From Cellulomonas wangsupingiae (GTDB lineage Bacteria; Actinomycetota; Actinomycetes; Actinomycetales; Cellulomonadaceae): a DNA stretch of 64,000 bases. Position numbers and translations under genes: made by a program. The stretch is from positions 310,001 through 374,000 of the forward strand of contig NZ_CP101989.1 of the NCBI RefSeq assembly GCF_024508275.1. The letters are read 5' to 3'. Below, piece after piece: positions 8,626 to 16,559 of this stretch. Under the pieces are notes generated by a model, which did not search any database, was not told where the DNA came from, and saw only the letters and a list, made by a program, of their open reading frames with translations. Position 1 is the first letter of the stretch, and every line of letters begins with the position of its first letter.

Positions 8626-9530
8626 CGCGTCGCCGCCGTCGCGTCGTCGCCGTACAGGCGCAGGAACAGGCTCTCGAGCGTCGGCGGGGCGACGGTCAGC
8701 GCCGTGATGCCGCAGGCCGTCAGGACGTCCATGGCCTCGCCGACGCGGGCGGACTCGACGGTGGCGGAGAGCCGTGACCCGTCGACGTGCACGTCCCCGA
8801 GGACGGGCGGGACCGGGTCCGGCAGCGGGCGGGACAGGGTCGCGTGGACGGTGGTGCGGGCCTCGCCGCGCAGGTCCGCCAGGGTGCCGGACCGCACGAC
8901 CCGGCCGTCGCGGATGATGCTGACCCGGTCGGCGAGCGTCTCCACCTCGGCCAGGATGTGGCTGGACAGCAGCACGGTCGTGCCCCGCTGGTTGGCCTCG
9001 GTGAGGACCTCCTGGAAGACGTTCTCCATGAGGGGGTCCAGGCCGCTGGTCGGCTCGTCGAGGAGCAGCAGCTCGACGTCGGACGCGAGCGCCGCGACGA
9101 TCGCGACCTTCTGCCGGTTGCCCTTGGAGTACTGCCGGCCGCGCTTGGTGGGGTCGAGCTCGAAGCGCTCGACGAGCTCGGCGCGGCGGCGCTCGTCGAT
9201 GCCGCCGCGCAGCGCCCCGAGCAGGTCGATCGCCTCCCCGCCGGTCATGCCCGGCCACAGCGAGACGTCGCCCGGCACGTACGCGAGGCGCCGGTGCAGC
9301 GCCACGACGTCCGTCCAGGGGTCCCCGCCGAGCAGCCGGACGGTCCCGGCGTCCGCCCGGAGGAGGCCGAGCAGCACGCGGATGGTCGTCGACTTGCCCG
9401 CGCCGTTGGGGCCGAGGAACCCGTGCACCTGCCCCCGCTCGACGCTCAGGTCGAGCCCGTCGAGCGCACGGAACCGCCCGAACGACTTGGACAGCCCGCG
9501 GATCTCGATCGCGGCGTCGGACGTGCTCAT
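8622..9530 (-). CDS. ABC transporter ATP-binding protein (DrrA-like)
   Basis: A 302-residue ATPase with Walker [10 protein letters not shown] at 40-48, signature YSKGNRQK at 134-141, Walker B LLLLDEP at 154-160 with catalytic Glu, D-loop SGLDP and H-loop His191. The SKGNRQ signature instead of LSGGQ is usual in the DrrA/exporter subgroup. The C-terminal 80 residues form the extra domain common there. A GGAGGAG ribosome site precedes the ATG. It is the first gene of a two-gene operon with the permease and is divergent from a TetR gene, the expected repressor that would be relieved by the exported compound. Confidence 0.93.
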   Translation of the reverse strand: MSTSDAAIEIRGLSKSFGRFRALDGLDLSVERGQVHGFLGPNGAGKSTTIRVLLGLLRADAGTVRLLGGDPWTDVVALHRRLAYVPGDVSLWPGMTGGEAIDLLGALRGGIDERRRAELVERFELDPTKRGRQYSKGNRQKVAIVAALASDVELLLLDEPTSGLDPLMENVFQEVLTEANQRGTTVLLSSHILAEVETLADRVSIIRDGRVVRSGTLADLRGEARTTVHATLSRPLPDPVPPVLGDVHVDGSRLSATVESARVGEAMDVLTACGITALTVAPPTLESLFLRLYGDDATAATR

Positions 9531-9576
9531 CGGCTGCTCCTCCGGGACGGACGTGTGACGCGTCGGGCGTGGGACC

Positions 9577-9618
9577 AGTTAACTCCACACGTAGGGAATT
9601 CCACAAGTGGAGAACTCA
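9577..9618. promoter_or_regulatory. Operator region between ABC operon and TetR gene
   Basis: Imperfect inverted arms AGTTAACTCCAC (9577-9588) and GTGGAGAACTC (9607-9617) flank a centre that also holds TCCAC-AA-GTGGA (9601 onwards). This AT-richer block stands out in the GC-rich surroundings. It lies between the start of the ABC operon and the TetR -10 TAGGGT (9632-9637). Binding by the adjacent TetR is the simplest reading. Confidence 0.5.
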
Positions 9619-9643
9619 TCGCATGCGGAGATAGGGTGGCCCC

Positions 9644-10234
9644 ATGTCCACCGAGACCGGCCGTGCGCGACCCAGCGGCCGGCGCCCGGGGGACTCCGGC
9701 ACCCGCGACGCGATCCTGACCGCCGCCCTCACGCTCTTCGCCGAGCGCGGCTACGACGGCAGCTCGATCCGCGCGATCGCGACCGCAGCCGGCGTCGACC
9801 CGGCCCTGGTCCGCCACTTCTTCGGCGACAAGGACGGCCTGTTCGCCGCGGCGATCGGGTCGGTCACGCCCGGGCTGCTCGTCGTCGCGCTCGGCGACGA
9901 CCCGGCCGCTGCCGGGCGCTCGCTCGCCGACGCGTACCTGGGCATGTGGGAGAACCCGGCGACCCGGCCCGTCCTGCTCGCGCTCGTCCGTTCGGCGACC
10001 ACGTCGCCCGCCGCGGCGCACATGCTGCGGGAGGTCATCGGCGCGAAGCTGCGGCACGTCGCCGGCCTCGACGGCGTCGCCCCCGACAGGGTGGCCCTGG
10101 CCGCCTCCCAGCTGCTCGGGGTCGCCGTCGCGCGGCACGTCATCGGGCTCGAGCCGGTGGTGGCGCTCAGCCACGAGGAGCTCGTGGAACGCGTCGCCCC
10201 GGGCATCCAGCGGTGCCTGACGGGCGACGGGTGA
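9644..10234 (+). CDS. TetR family regulator of the adjacent ABC exporter
   Basis: The 196-residue repressor has a basic N-terminal tail, then the TetR DNA-binding domain: RDAILTAALTLFAERGYDG, SSIRAIATAAGV and recognition helix DPALVRHFFGDKDGLF. The C-terminal domain (TetR_C_33-like, GMWENPATRPVLLALVRSA) is typical of the actinobacterial subgroup next to ABC exporters. A -10 TAGGGT ends six bases before the ATG and there is no Shine-Dalgarno site, so the mRNA is probably leaderless. Its divergence from the ABC operon and the dyads between them point to it as the local repressor. Confidence 0.87.
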   Translation: MSTETGRARPSGRRPGDSGTRDAILTAALTLFAERGYDGSSIRAIATAAGVDPALVRHFFGDKDGLFAAAIGSVTPGLLVVALGDDPAAAGRSLADAYLGMWENPATRPVLLALVRSATTSPAAAHMLREVIGAKLRHVAGLDGVAPDRVALAASQLLGVAVARHVIGLEPVVALSHEELVERVAPGIQRCLTGDG

Positions 10235-10249
10235 CCGGCGCCGCGCCGG
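10235..10249. terminator. Bidirectional hairpin between convergent genes
   Basis: Six-base arms CCGGCG and CGCCGG flank a three-base loop directly after the TetR stop codon. The next gene converges from the other side with its stop 13 bases further on. There is no U-tract, as is common for actinobacterial terminators. Confidence 0.45.
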
Positions 10250-10261
10250 CCCGCGGCGGTG

Positions 10262-10762
10262 TCAGGCGTCGAGCAGCGCGGTGTACCGCAGGTGCACGTC
10301 CAGCGGCAGGCCGTCCTCGGTGTCCGCGTCGTCGACGACCTCCCCGGGCACGGCGCGCAGCATGACGTCGGGGACCGGGTAGGGCTCCGGGTCGTCGCCC
10401 TCGCCCTCGGTCCAGTCGATCTCGTCGTCGTCGGTGGGGTCGAAGCCGATGCCGTGGTCCGCCCAGAACCCCGCGGCGTACCGCTCCTCGATGGTGCGCA
10501 GCAGCTCCCACGTCGCACGGTCGGGCTCCGGCACCTCGTCCGCCGACGCGTAACGCGTGTAGTAGCCCGCGCCCAGGATCCAGTACGCGGCCAGCGCGCT
10601 CGCACGGTCGGTCGTCGGGTCGTCGAGCACGAACCGGACCAGCGTGTCGTCGTCGTAGCCCGTGCGCCGCACGAACGTGTGCCGCTGCTGCGGGCTCGCC
10701 GCCCGCAGGAAGTCGCGCAGGAACTGCTCGGCCGCGTCGGGTCCGGGTGTCTCGGTGCTCAC
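10262..10762 (-). CDS. Hypothetical protein, possibly DUF4274-like
   Basis: A soluble acidic protein of 166 residues. An N-terminal helical part reads FLRDFLRAASPQQRHTFVRR; it is followed by LVRFVLDDPTTDRASALAAY and WILGAGYYTRY, which resembles the DUF4274 pattern of a helix, a remark on decrease of items and a tyrosine-rich strand. The C-terminal half is rich in Asp and Glu. The GTG start is supported by TAGCCT (10774-10769) exactly six bases upstream, a leaderless arrangement. No function can be assigned and neighbours give no clue. Confidence 0.7.
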   Translation of the reverse strand: MSTETPGPDAAEQFLRDFLRAASPQQRHTFVRRTGYDDDTLVRFVLDDPTTDRASALAAYWILGAGYYTRYASADEVPEPDRATWELLRTIEERYAAGFWADHGIGFDPTDDDEIDWTEGEGDDPEPYPVPDVMLRAVPGEVVDDADTEDGLPLDVHLRYTALLDA

Positions 10763-10815
10763 GCTGCGAGGCTAACCCGGAGCCACGGCCGGTTCCGCAC
10801 GCGCGCTGCGCGGGC

Positions 10816-11739
10816 TCAGTCGTGGTGCGCACCCTCGTGGGGGCGGTGCCCGGCGGGCTCGAGCTGGAACGTGCAGTGCTCCATCGCGAAGTGCGTCTGC
10901 AGGCACGCGTCGAGGGCGTCCAGGACGTCGCCGGGGCGGCGCCGGTCGATGCACGCGTCGTCGACGACGACGTGCGCGGACAGCGCGGTGGCGCCGCTGG
11001 TGATCGTCCACGCGTGCAGGTCGTGGACGTCGAGCACGCCCGGCACCTCCCGGATGTGGTCGCGCACCTCGTCCAGGTCCAGGCCCCGGGGGGTGGCCTC
11101 GAGCAGCACGTCGACGACCTCGCGCAGCAGCGACCAGGCCCGCGGCAGGATCAGCAGGCCGATCGCGAACGACGCGATGACGTCGGCCCGCGCGTACCCG
11201 GTGGTCGCGATGACCACGCCCGCGACGACGACGGCGACGGACCCGACCAGGTCGCCCAGCACCTCCAGGTACGCGCCGCGCAGGTTGAGGCTCTCGCGCT
11301 GACCACCCCGCAGCACCAGCAGGCTCACGAGGTTCGCGGCCGCGCCGACGACCGCGACGACGAGCATGAGCCCCGAGGCCACCTCCGGCGGGTCCTCCCA
11401 CCGGCCGACCGCCTGGACGATCACCCACACGGCCAGGCCGGCGAGCAGCAGGCCGTTGGCCAGGGCGGCGAGGATCTCGGCGCGCTGCAGCCCGTACGTC
11501 CGCGCCTTGGTCGCCGGGCGTGCGGCCAGGGTGCTGGCGACCAGGGCGACGGCGACACCCGTCGCGTCGGTGAGCATGTGCCCGGCGTCCGCGAGCAGCG
11601 CGAGCGACCCCGACACCAGGCCGCCGACCACCTGGACGCCGACGACGCCGAGGGTGAGCGCGAGCACCAGGAGGAGGCGCCCGCGGTGCTGCCCGGTCGC
11701 GGTCCCGTGGGCGTGGGCGTGCCCGCTCATCGGGCGCAC
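10816..11739 (-). CDS. Cation diffusion facilitator (CzcD/ZitB-like) transporter
   Basis: The 307-residue CDF exporter has six membrane helices. TM2 carries the metal-site signature SLALLADAGHMLTDATG and TM5 carries the acidic partner VLGDLVGS. Both termini are His-rich (GHAHAHGTATGQH at the start, HRPHEGAHHD at the end), common in Zn/Cd/Co exporters. The cytoplasmic C-terminal domain (VPGVLDVHDLHAWTITSG) is complete. A GTG start leaves six bases after the preceding gene; an ATG three codons inside is an alternative. It is the third gene of an operon after an ArsR-type sensor and a second CDF-like gene, so it is probably metal-induced. Confidence 0.9.
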   Translation of the reverse strand: MRPMSGHAHAHGTATGQHRGRLLLVLALTLGVVGVQVVGGLVSGSLALLADAGHMLTDATGVAVALVASTLAARPATKARTYGLQRAEILAALANGLLLAGLAVWVIVQAVGRWEDPPEVASGLMLVVAVVGAAANLVSLLVLRGGQRESLNLRGAYLEVLGDLVGSVAVVVAGVVIATTGYARADVIASFAIGLLILPRAWSLLREVVDVLLEATPRGLDLDEVRDHIREVPGVLDVHDLHAWTITSGATALSAHVVVDDACIDRRRPGDVLDALDACLQTHFAMEHCTFQLEPAGHRPHEGAHHD

Positions 11740-11745
11740 CCGGGG

Positions 11746-12399
11746 TCAGTCGTCATCGTCGTCCCCGTCCTCCACGAGCTCGCCCTCCCAGGCCTCCCTG
11801 CCCTCGTGCACCGCGAAGGCCGCGATGACGAACGCGGCCACGGGGTCGAGCCACGCGGCGCCGGTGAGCTGGAACAGCACCACCCCGGCGAGCGTCGAGA
11901 TGCTCAGCAGCACGCAGATCCGCGTCTCGGCGGCGTCGGCGAGGATGAGGTTGTCCCGCAGCGCCAGGCCGACCCGGCGCTTGAGCGCCGCCAGGACCGG
12001 CATGACGACGATCGAGGCCACGAGCAGCACGACGACGGGTGTCGAGGTCTCCGGGGTCTCGCCGCCCAGCAGGCTGCGCACCCCCTCGAACGTCACGTAG
12101 CCCGCGAGCAGGAAGAACGTCGCGGCGACCAGTCGGAGGGTGAGCCGCTCCTTGCGCTCGTCCGGCTCCCCGTGACGCAGCCGCCCTGCCAGGCGCAGCG
12201 CGACGAGGACGGCGGCGACCGACTCGATGCCGGAGTCGATGCCGAACCCGACGACGGACACCAGGCCGGCCAGCACGCCGAGGGTGATCGCGACGACGCC
12301 CTCGACGACGTTGTACGCCACGGTCAGCTGCGCCAGGCGCAGGCCCCGGCGCGTGAGCCGCTCGACCTCCACCGCGTCGAGCTCGCGGACCTCGCTCAC
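11746..12399 (-). CDS. CDF-like cation transporter (short TMEM163-type)
   Basis: The GTG overlaps the ArsR gene's TGA by four bases (GTGA), fixing this 217-residue start and implying coupled translation. There are six predicted helices: AYNVVEGVVAITLGVLAG, the metal-site helix GFGIDSGIESVAAV, and the C-terminal DPVAAFVIAAFAVHEGREAWEG seen in CDF relatives. It lacks the long cytoplasmic C-terminal domain of classical CDF proteins and ends in an acidic tail (GDDDDD). The TM2 site is DSGIE rather than HxxxD, so metal selectivity or function may differ. It could act with the full-length CDF encoded next. Confidence 0.78.
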   Translation of the reverse strand: MSEVRELDAVEVERLTRRGLRLAQLTVAYNVVEGVVAITLGVLAGLVSVVGFGIDSGIESVAAVLVALRLAGRLRHGEPDERKERLTLRLVAATFFLLAGYVTFEGVRSLLGGETPETSTPVVVLLVASIVVMPVLAALKRRVGLALRDNLILADAAETRICVLLSISTLAGVVLFQLTGAAWLDPVAAFVIAAFAVHEGREAWEGELVEDGDDDDD

Positions 12400-12767
12400 G
12401 ACGACGCCGTGCCGTAGGTGGGGCACAGGGTCACCGCGTCGCCGGTCAGCGCGAGCAGGCGTTCGGCGGCGGCGAGCAGGTCGGCCAGCGCGTCGGGGTG
12501 CGTCAGGCGGAACACCGACGCGCGGCCCTGCGGCCGGGACTCCACCAGCCCGCAGTCGCGCAGGCACGCCAGGTGCCGGGACACGGTCGACTGCGCGAGG
12601 CCCAGGTGCTCGGTGAGGTCGACGACGCGGTGCTCCCCGAGTGCGAGGTGGCGCAGGATCGTCAGCCGGGAGGCGTCGCCGAAACCGCGGAACAGGCACG
12701 CCGCCGCCTCCAGCGCGTGCTCGGCACCGGGCGCCCCGACATCGTGGGTCGGCTGTGTCATCGTCAC
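12396..12767 (-). CDS. ArsR/SmtB family metal sensor, CmtR-like
   Basis: A 123-residue winged-helix repressor. The DNA-binding region is HLGLAQSTVSRHLACLRDCG. Cys68 and Cys72 in the recognition helix are spaced i,i+4, with Cys115 in the C-terminal tail (LCPTYGT). That is the arrangement that binds Cd(II)/Pb(II) in mycobacterial CmtR (Cys57, Cys61, Cys102). The ELCVCDL motif of CadC/SmtB is absent. A GTG start lies six bases after a TAGCAT -10 element, so the operon mRNA is probably leaderless. It should repress itself and the two downstream cation exporters until metal binds. Confidence 0.87.
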   Translation of the reverse strand: MTMTQPTHDVGAPGAEHALEAAACLFRGFGDASRLTILRHLALGEHRVVDLTEHLGLAQSTVSRHLACLRDCGLVESRPQGRASVFRLTHPDALADLLAAAERLLALTGDAVTLCPTYGTASS

Positions 12768-12773
12768 AGGGCG

Positions 12774-12779
12774 ATGCTA
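12774..12779 (-). promoter_or_regulatory. -10 element of the metal-sensor operon
   Basis: On the minus strand TAGCAT ends seven bases before the first base of the GTG start, i.e. six intervening bases. No ribosome site is present, indicating that transcription begins at or next to the start codon. The metal sensor would be expected to bind here, but I see no clean palindrome. Confidence 0.45.
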
Positions 12780-12807
12780 GCCCACGCCCCCGGGCCGACG
12801 GCCCCGC

Positions 12808-13467
12808 TCAGGACGCGTCCACCCAGTCCGGTGCCGCCAGCAGCGCCTGCACCTCCTGCACCAGCCGCGCGGTGTGGAAGCCGTCGGCGGCGGCGTGGTG
12901 GACCTGGACGGCGAGCGGCAGCAGCACCCGCCCGTCGCGCTCGTGGTGGCGGCCGAGCGTGAAGATCGGCGCCAGGTGGCCCCAGCCGGTCTGCACCTGC
13001 AGGTCGAACCCCGTGAACGACACCCACGGCAGGCTCGACACGTCGAACGTGTTGGCCGGCCGCGGGCCCTGCGGGAAGAGCGTGGTCGCGGTCCGGTGCT
13101 CCGTGAGCAGCGCGCTCGCCGCGTCGTGGAACGTCGCGAAGTCCGGGTCGTAGGGCGTCCACACGCTCGCGAACGTCTCGCGCTCGGGGTTGAGGACCGT
13201 GAACGACGGGTGCACGGTCGACCAGGCGGCGGGCTCGCCGGCCTCCGTCACGCACAGCCGGAACTCGACGTGCCGGTTGACGACGTGCGCGAGCGCCCAG
13301 ACCTGCGCGACGTACGTGCGCCGCGCGGAGCGGCGCAACGCGTCGACGAAGGCGGTGACGTCCAGCTCGACCGTCATCGCGTACGTGCACGGGACCACGT
13401 GCCGGTAGTGCTCGAAGTGCTCGCGACGGGGCCAGGTCGCGAGGTCGATCGGGGCGGCGGCGTCCAT
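12808..13467 (-). CDS. Type A chloramphenicol O-acetyltransferase family protein
   Basis: The 219-residue length equals that of CatA enzymes. It shows the family landmarks: SSLPWVSFTGFDLQV around residues 144-158, and the catalytic HHAAADGFHTARL with His191 as general base and the structural Asp195 (family motif HHxxxDG). CatA trimers acetylate chloramphenicol with acetyl-CoA in the cytoplasm. Chromosomal actinobacterial homologues do not always confer resistance, so activity on the drug is inferred. The gene stands alone and is not accompanied by mobile elements. It is divergent from the YidD-like gene with 64 bases between starts. Confidence 0.83.
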   Translation of the reverse strand: MDAAAPIDLATWPRREHFEHYRHVVPCTYAMTVELDVTAFVDALRRSARRTYVAQVWALAHVVNRHVEFRLCVTEAGEPAAWSTVHPSFTVLNPERETFASVWTPYDPDFATFHDAASALLTEHRTATTLFPQGPRPANTFDVSSLPWVSFTGFDLQVQTGWGHLAPIFTLGRHHERDGRVLLPLAVQVHHAAADGFHTARLVQEVQALLAAPDWVDAS

Positions 13468-13519
13468 GGCCGCCAGTGTCCTCGTCGGCGCTCGCCGCGC
13501 ACAGGCGAACCGGTGCGCC

Positions 13520-13525
13520 TACGTT
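13520..13525 (+). promoter_or_regulatory. -10 element for leaderless YidD-like gene
   Basis: TACGTT ends six bases before the ATG, with no Shine-Dalgarno site between. No clear -35 hexamer is visible 16-18 bases upstream. Confidence 0.4.
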
Positions 13526-13531
13526 GGGCCG

Positions 13532-13810
13532 ATGACTCCCGCCGCCGCCCTCGTCGACCGTCTGATCCAGGGCTACCAGCGCAACCTCTCGCCCCGGAAG
13601 GGGTGGAGCTGCGCCCACCTCGTCGCCCACGGCGGGCAGTCGTGCTCGGCCGCCGTCCGCGACCTCGTCGCCCGTCGCGGCGTCACGCGCGCGGCCGTGC
13701 CCACCGCCGTCCGCTTCGTCGCCTGCTACCAGGCCGCGCTCATGCTCGCGCAGACGGACGTGCGTGGCGTCTGCTGCTGCGGGGGCATCCCGATCCCGTT
13801 CCGGTTCTGA
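13532..13810 (+). CDS. YidD-like membrane-insertion efficiency factor
   Basis: A 92-residue protein with the YidD/Haemolytic-domain pattern: LIQGYQRNLSPRKGWSC, then a Cys/Gly segment GGQSCSAAVRDLVARRGV in place of the usual YPTCSEYALEA. YidD proteins help the YidC insertase. This one is divergent from the core form: the first Cys pair is spaced differently and the C-terminus ends CCCGGIPIPFRF. It is also not beside rpmH, rnpA or yidC. It is therefore probably an accessory paralogue. The start is fixed by a -10 TACGTT six bases upstream. Confidence 0.72.
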   Translation: MTPAAALVDRLIQGYQRNLSPRKGWSCAHLVAHGGQSCSAAVRDLVARRGVTRAAVPTAVRFVACYQAALMLAQTDVRGVCCCGGIPIPFRF

Positions 13811-13825
13811 CGGGCGGTCGGCCGC

Positions 13826-14377
13826 TCAGGCGCCGCGGGCGGGTGCCGGCGTGCGCGGCGGCAGGCGGTGCAGCACGACGTCCGTGACCTGCCCGCCGCC
13901 CAGCGTGCAGGTCAGCCACGTGTGGTCGGGCTGGCGGCGGCGGTCCGTGGGGGAGCCGGGGTTGAGCAGCCGCATGCCGCGGGGTGTCACGGAGTCCCAC
14001 GGGATGTGGCTGTGCCCGAACACCAGGACGTCGACGTCGTCGAACCGCGTGTCGCAGCGGCGCTCGCGGCCCGTCGCCGCGCCCGTCTCGTGGACGACCG
14101 CGAGCCGCACCCCGCCGACCTCGGCGCGGGCGACCTCCGGCAGGCGGGCGCGCAGGTCGGGGCCGTCGTTGTTGCCGTAGCAGGCCAGGAGCCGGGCGGA
14201 GCGCTCCTCGAGCCGGTCGAGCAGGCCCACGTGCACCCAGTCGCCCGCGTGCACCACCAGGTCGGCGGCGTCCACGGCGGCCCACAGCGCGTCGGGGAGG
14301 TCACGTGCGCGGGCGGGCACGTGCGTGTCCGACATGACCACGGCACGCACGGGCCCGGCTGTCGTCACGGTCGTCAC
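13826..14377 (-). CDS. Metallophosphoesterase (YfcE/MJ0936-like)
   Basis: The 183-residue protein has all the calcineurin-like metal motifs: SDTHVPAR (DxH), HAGDWVH (GDxx), GNNDG (GNHD variant), VVHETG and FGHSHIPW (GHxH). A dinuclear metal phosphodiesterase is expected; the physiological substrate of this clade is uncertain. The GTG I chose overlaps the TGA of the upstream small gene by four bases; a second in-frame GTG three codons later is possible. It forms a two-gene unit with that small Cys-containing protein. Confidence 0.82.
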   Translation of the reverse strand: MTTVTTAGPVRAVVMSDTHVPARARDLPDALWAAVDAADLVVHAGDWVHVGLLDRLEERSARLLACYGNNDGPDLRARLPEVARAEVGGVRLAVVHETGAATGRERRCDTRFDDVDVLVFGHSHIPWDSVTPRGMRLLNPGSPTDRRRQPDHTWLTCTLGGGQVTDVVLHRLPPRTPAPARGA

Positions 14378-14670
14378 GGTCGCCGCGGCACAGAGCGCCG
14401 GTCGCGGCCCTCGCGCGGCCGCAGCGCCGCCCGGCACCGCGGGCAGACGTGCCGCACCGCGTCGGCGTGCGCGCCCGTCGCCGGCTGCGCGTCCTCCCAG
14501 GCCACGTGCGGGAACCGCGCCAGCGACGCGCGGGCCAGCGGGATCCCGCAGACGGTCTGGTTGGTGCCGGGCAGCCAGCCGTGCACGTCGGCGGCGGGCG
14601 TCCGCACCCCGTCGGGGTCCGTCCACGTGCTCGACGCGGCGACGCGCGCGCCGGCAGGTCGCTTCGCCAT
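14374..14670 (-). CDS. Small conserved hypothetical protein with CxxC
   Basis: A 98-residue protein starting at an ATG after GGGAGGGCGG. Visible features are GWLPGTNQTVCGIPLARA, RFPHVAWEDAQPATG, and a C-terminal HVCPRCRAALRPRE in which CPRC could be half of a zinc site with the upstream Cys. The final third is basic. It overlaps the metallophosphoesterase gene by GTGA, so the two are coupled. I do not recognise a characterised family. Confidence 0.65.
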   Translation of the reverse strand: MAKRPAGARVAASSTWTDPDGVRTPAADVHGWLPGTNQTVCGIPLARASLARFPHVAWEDAQPATGAHADAVRHVCPRCRAALRPREGRDRRSVPRRP

Positions 14671-14754
14671 CGTCCGCCCTCCCGGGTCGGTGCACGTCCG
14701 GCTGACGCGCGGGTGCGAGCCAGCCTCACACGCCCCCGGCGCGCCTGCCACGCG

Positions 14755-15357
14755 TCACGGCCGGGACGTCGCGGGGAACCCGGTCCAGCGCAGGTCGGCC
14801 GGCAGGTGGGACATGTCGTTGAACATCACGAGCGTCGGCGGCAGCCCGGGGCGGAGCTCGAGGACGGTCAGGGCGGCGTTCGCGCTGTCCAGGCCGAGCC
14901 ACCGGGCCTCCGGCGCGTCCAGCGCGTGCCGCACCAGCCACGCGATCTGGTACGCGTGCGTGACCAGGACCTCGTGGGTGTCGGGGCCGCCCGGTCCCGG
15001 CCCGCTCCCGAACCGCGCGGTGAGGGCGTCGGCGAGCGCGCGGCCGGCCCGGGCCTCGGCCTCGTCGTAACCGTCGAAGAAGCCGCGCCAGGGCGGCGGC
15101 GTCTGCGCCGGGGCGGGGACGTGCGGCACGTGGTCCACCAGCTCGTCGGCCGCGGCGACGGGCACGCCGGGCAGGTGCCGCGCGAGCTCGTGCGCGCTGG
15201 CCGCGGCGCGCGGCAGCGGCGAGTGCCACACGGCGTCGGCGGGCACGTGCGCGAGGCGCTCACCGAGGAGCCCGGCCTGGCGGCGGCCCGTCGCCGTGAG
15301 CTCACCGAAGGCGTCGGCCGCGCCGTGGCGCGCGAGGTAGAGGTGCCGGGTGGCCAT
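14755..15357 (-). CDS. Histidine phosphatase family protein
   Basis: A 200-residue phosphatase of the branch-1 phosphoglycerate mutase superfamily. The catalytic LARHG is at residues 8-12 with nucleophile His11, followed by TATGRRQAGLLGERL, WHSPLPRAAASAHELA and the second His in VLVTHAYQIAWLV. It lies ten bases downstream of the PEP-synthase-like gene and probably shares its transcript. It could act on a small phosphoester or, as SixA does, on a phosphohistidine protein; the neighbouring phosphohistidine domain makes the latter worth testing. Confidence 0.85.
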   Translation of the reverse strand: MATRHLYLARHGAADAFGELTATGRRQAGLLGERLAHVPADAVWHSPLPRAAASAHELARHLPGVPVAAADELVDHVPHVPAPAQTPPPWRGFFDGYDEAEARAGRALADALTARFGSGPGPGGPDTHEVLVTHAYQIAWLVRHALDAPEARWLGLDSANAALTVLELRPGLPPTLVMFNDMSHLPADLRWTGFPATSRP

Positions 15358-15367
15358 GGGGTCGTCC

Positions 15368-16510
15368 TCACGTCGGGGTGTGCGGAACGGTGGTCACGGT
15401 GCCCGCGGTGCCGTTGACGGTCACCGTCGCACCGTCGTGCAGCACCGCCGTCGCGCCGGGGACGCCCAGGACCGCGGGGATCCCGCGCTCGCGGGCGACG
15501 ATGGCGGCGTGCGCGAGGACCCCGCCGGTCTCGGTGACCACGCCCGCGGCGAGGTGGAGCAGGGGCGTCCAGCCGGGATCGGTCCAGGGGCACACGAGGA
15601 CGTCGCCCCGGCGGACCCGGGCGAAGTCGCCCGGGCCGCGGACGACCCGCGCGGTGCCGGTCGCGGTGCCGCGGCTGCCGGGTGTCCCGGCCAGCGTGGC
15701 GCGCGAGGCCGGCGGCGACGCCGACGCGGGCAGGTCGGCGGTGACGGGCCGGGCCTGCAGGACCCACGGCTCGCCGTCGACCACCGCCCACTCGACGTCC
15801 TGCGCACCGCCGAGCACCTCGCTGACGCGCCGGCCGAGCAGCGCCAGCCGGGCGGCCGTGGTGTCGTCGAGGCAGGGTCGGTGCCGGTCGGCCGCGGCGA
15901 CGGGGGTGCTGACCACCTGCGTCCCGCGCCGGTCGGTGCGGCTCCGCTTGTCGGCGACGGTCCGGGCGACCGTGCCGTCGGCGGCGACGGCGTACGCGTC
16001 GGGCGTGACCGTGCCGCCGACGACCCCGGCCCCCAGGCCCCACGACGCCTCGATCCGCGTCGTCCCGTCCGGTGCGCCCGGTGTGAACATCACGCCCGCG
16101 ACCTGCGCGTCGACGAGGCGCTGGACGAGCACCGCCATCACCGGCTCGCCCGCCGCGCCTGGGGTCGCCCGCCGGTAGGCGGTGGCGCGCGCGGAGTCCA
16201 GTGACGCCCAGCAGGTGCGGACCGCGTCGGCGACCTGGTCGACGCCCCGCACCGCCAGCACCGTCTCGTGCTGGCCCGCCGCCGACGCGCCCGGGGTGTC
16301 CTCGTCGCCGGCTGACGAGCGCACGGCCACGGGTGGCTCGCCGAGGGCGTCGAGGGCCGGCGCGAGGGCGTCGTGCAGGGCCGCCGGGTCGGCGCCGAAC
16401 GGGACGACGACGCCGTCGGGCACCGGCAGCCCGGCGCGCAGCAGCCGGCCGAGCGTGCCGGCCTTGCCGCCGCACGTGGCGGTCGCGGCGTGCGCGAGCG
16501 GGACGAGCAC
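15368..16510 (-). CDS. Compact PEP-synthase-like ATP-grasp/phosphohistidine protein
   Basis: The 380-residue protein keeps two of the domains of PEP synthase and rifampin phosphotransferase. Residues 1-260 are the ATP-grasp PEP/pyruvate-binding fold: GGKAGTLGRLLRAGLPVP, VAVRSSAGDEDTPGASAAGQ, VQRLVDAQVAGVMFTP, IEASWGLG and EWAVVDGEPWVLQARPVT. Residues 275-375 are the swivelling domain with ETGGVLAHAAIVARERGIPA, including the phospho-accepting His. Neither the PEP/pyruvate barrel nor a rifampin-binding domain is present. It can plausibly autophosphorylate on His, but the acceptor is unknown. A GAGGAGC ribosome site precedes the GTG. It is divergent from a two-gene HTH operon. Confidence 0.8.
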   Translation of the reverse strand: MLVPLAHAATATCGGKAGTLGRLLRAGLPVPDGVVVPFGADPAALHDALAPALDALGEPPVAVRSSAGDEDTPGASAAGQHETVLAVRGVDQVADAVRTCWASLDSARATAYRRATPGAAGEPVMAVLVQRLVDAQVAGVMFTPGAPDGTTRIEASWGLGAGVVGGTVTPDAYAVAADGTVARTVADKRSRTDRRGTQVVSTPVAAADRHRPCLDDTTAARLALLGRRVSEVLGGAQDVEWAVVDGEPWVLQARPVTADLPASASPPASRATLAGTPGSRGTATGTARVVRGPGDFARVRRGDVLVCPWTDPGWTPLLHLAAGVVTETGGVLAHAAIVARERGIPAVLGVPGATAVLHDGATVTVNGTAGTVTTVPHTPT

Positions 16511-16519
16511 CGGTGCTCC

Positions 16520-16559
16520 TCAACGAATCGTTGACAACGTTCTGTTGAGTGTGCACGCT
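16520..16559 (+). promoter_or_regulatory. Promoter with overlapping palindromic operator
   Basis: A perfect 15-base palindrome TCAACGAATCGTTGA (16520-16534) is followed by a second dyad CAAC-n5-GTTG (16535-16547). A consensus -35 TTGACA (16531-16536) lies inside the first palindrome. A weak -10 CACGCT (16554-16559) follows after 17 bases and ends six bases before the ATG of the HTH gene. A regulator bound here would block that promoter and could also affect the divergent PEP-synthase-like gene. Confidence 0.6.

Noticed and set aside
7144..9558. 804-codon plus-strand frame opposite the ABC operon
   Set aside because: Composition is Arg/Gly/Asp-rich without domains; the minus strand has a clear permease and ATPase with overlapping start/stop.
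10747..12417. 556-codon plus-strand frame opposite the CDF genes
   Set aside because: No domains, extreme Gln/Arg/Gly content; the minus strand has coupled metal-transport genes.
12808..13467. Chloramphenicol acetyltransferase as a marker of a mobile resistance island
   Set aside because: No transposase, integrase, repeats or compositional shift around it; chromosomal CAT-like genes are frequent in this group.
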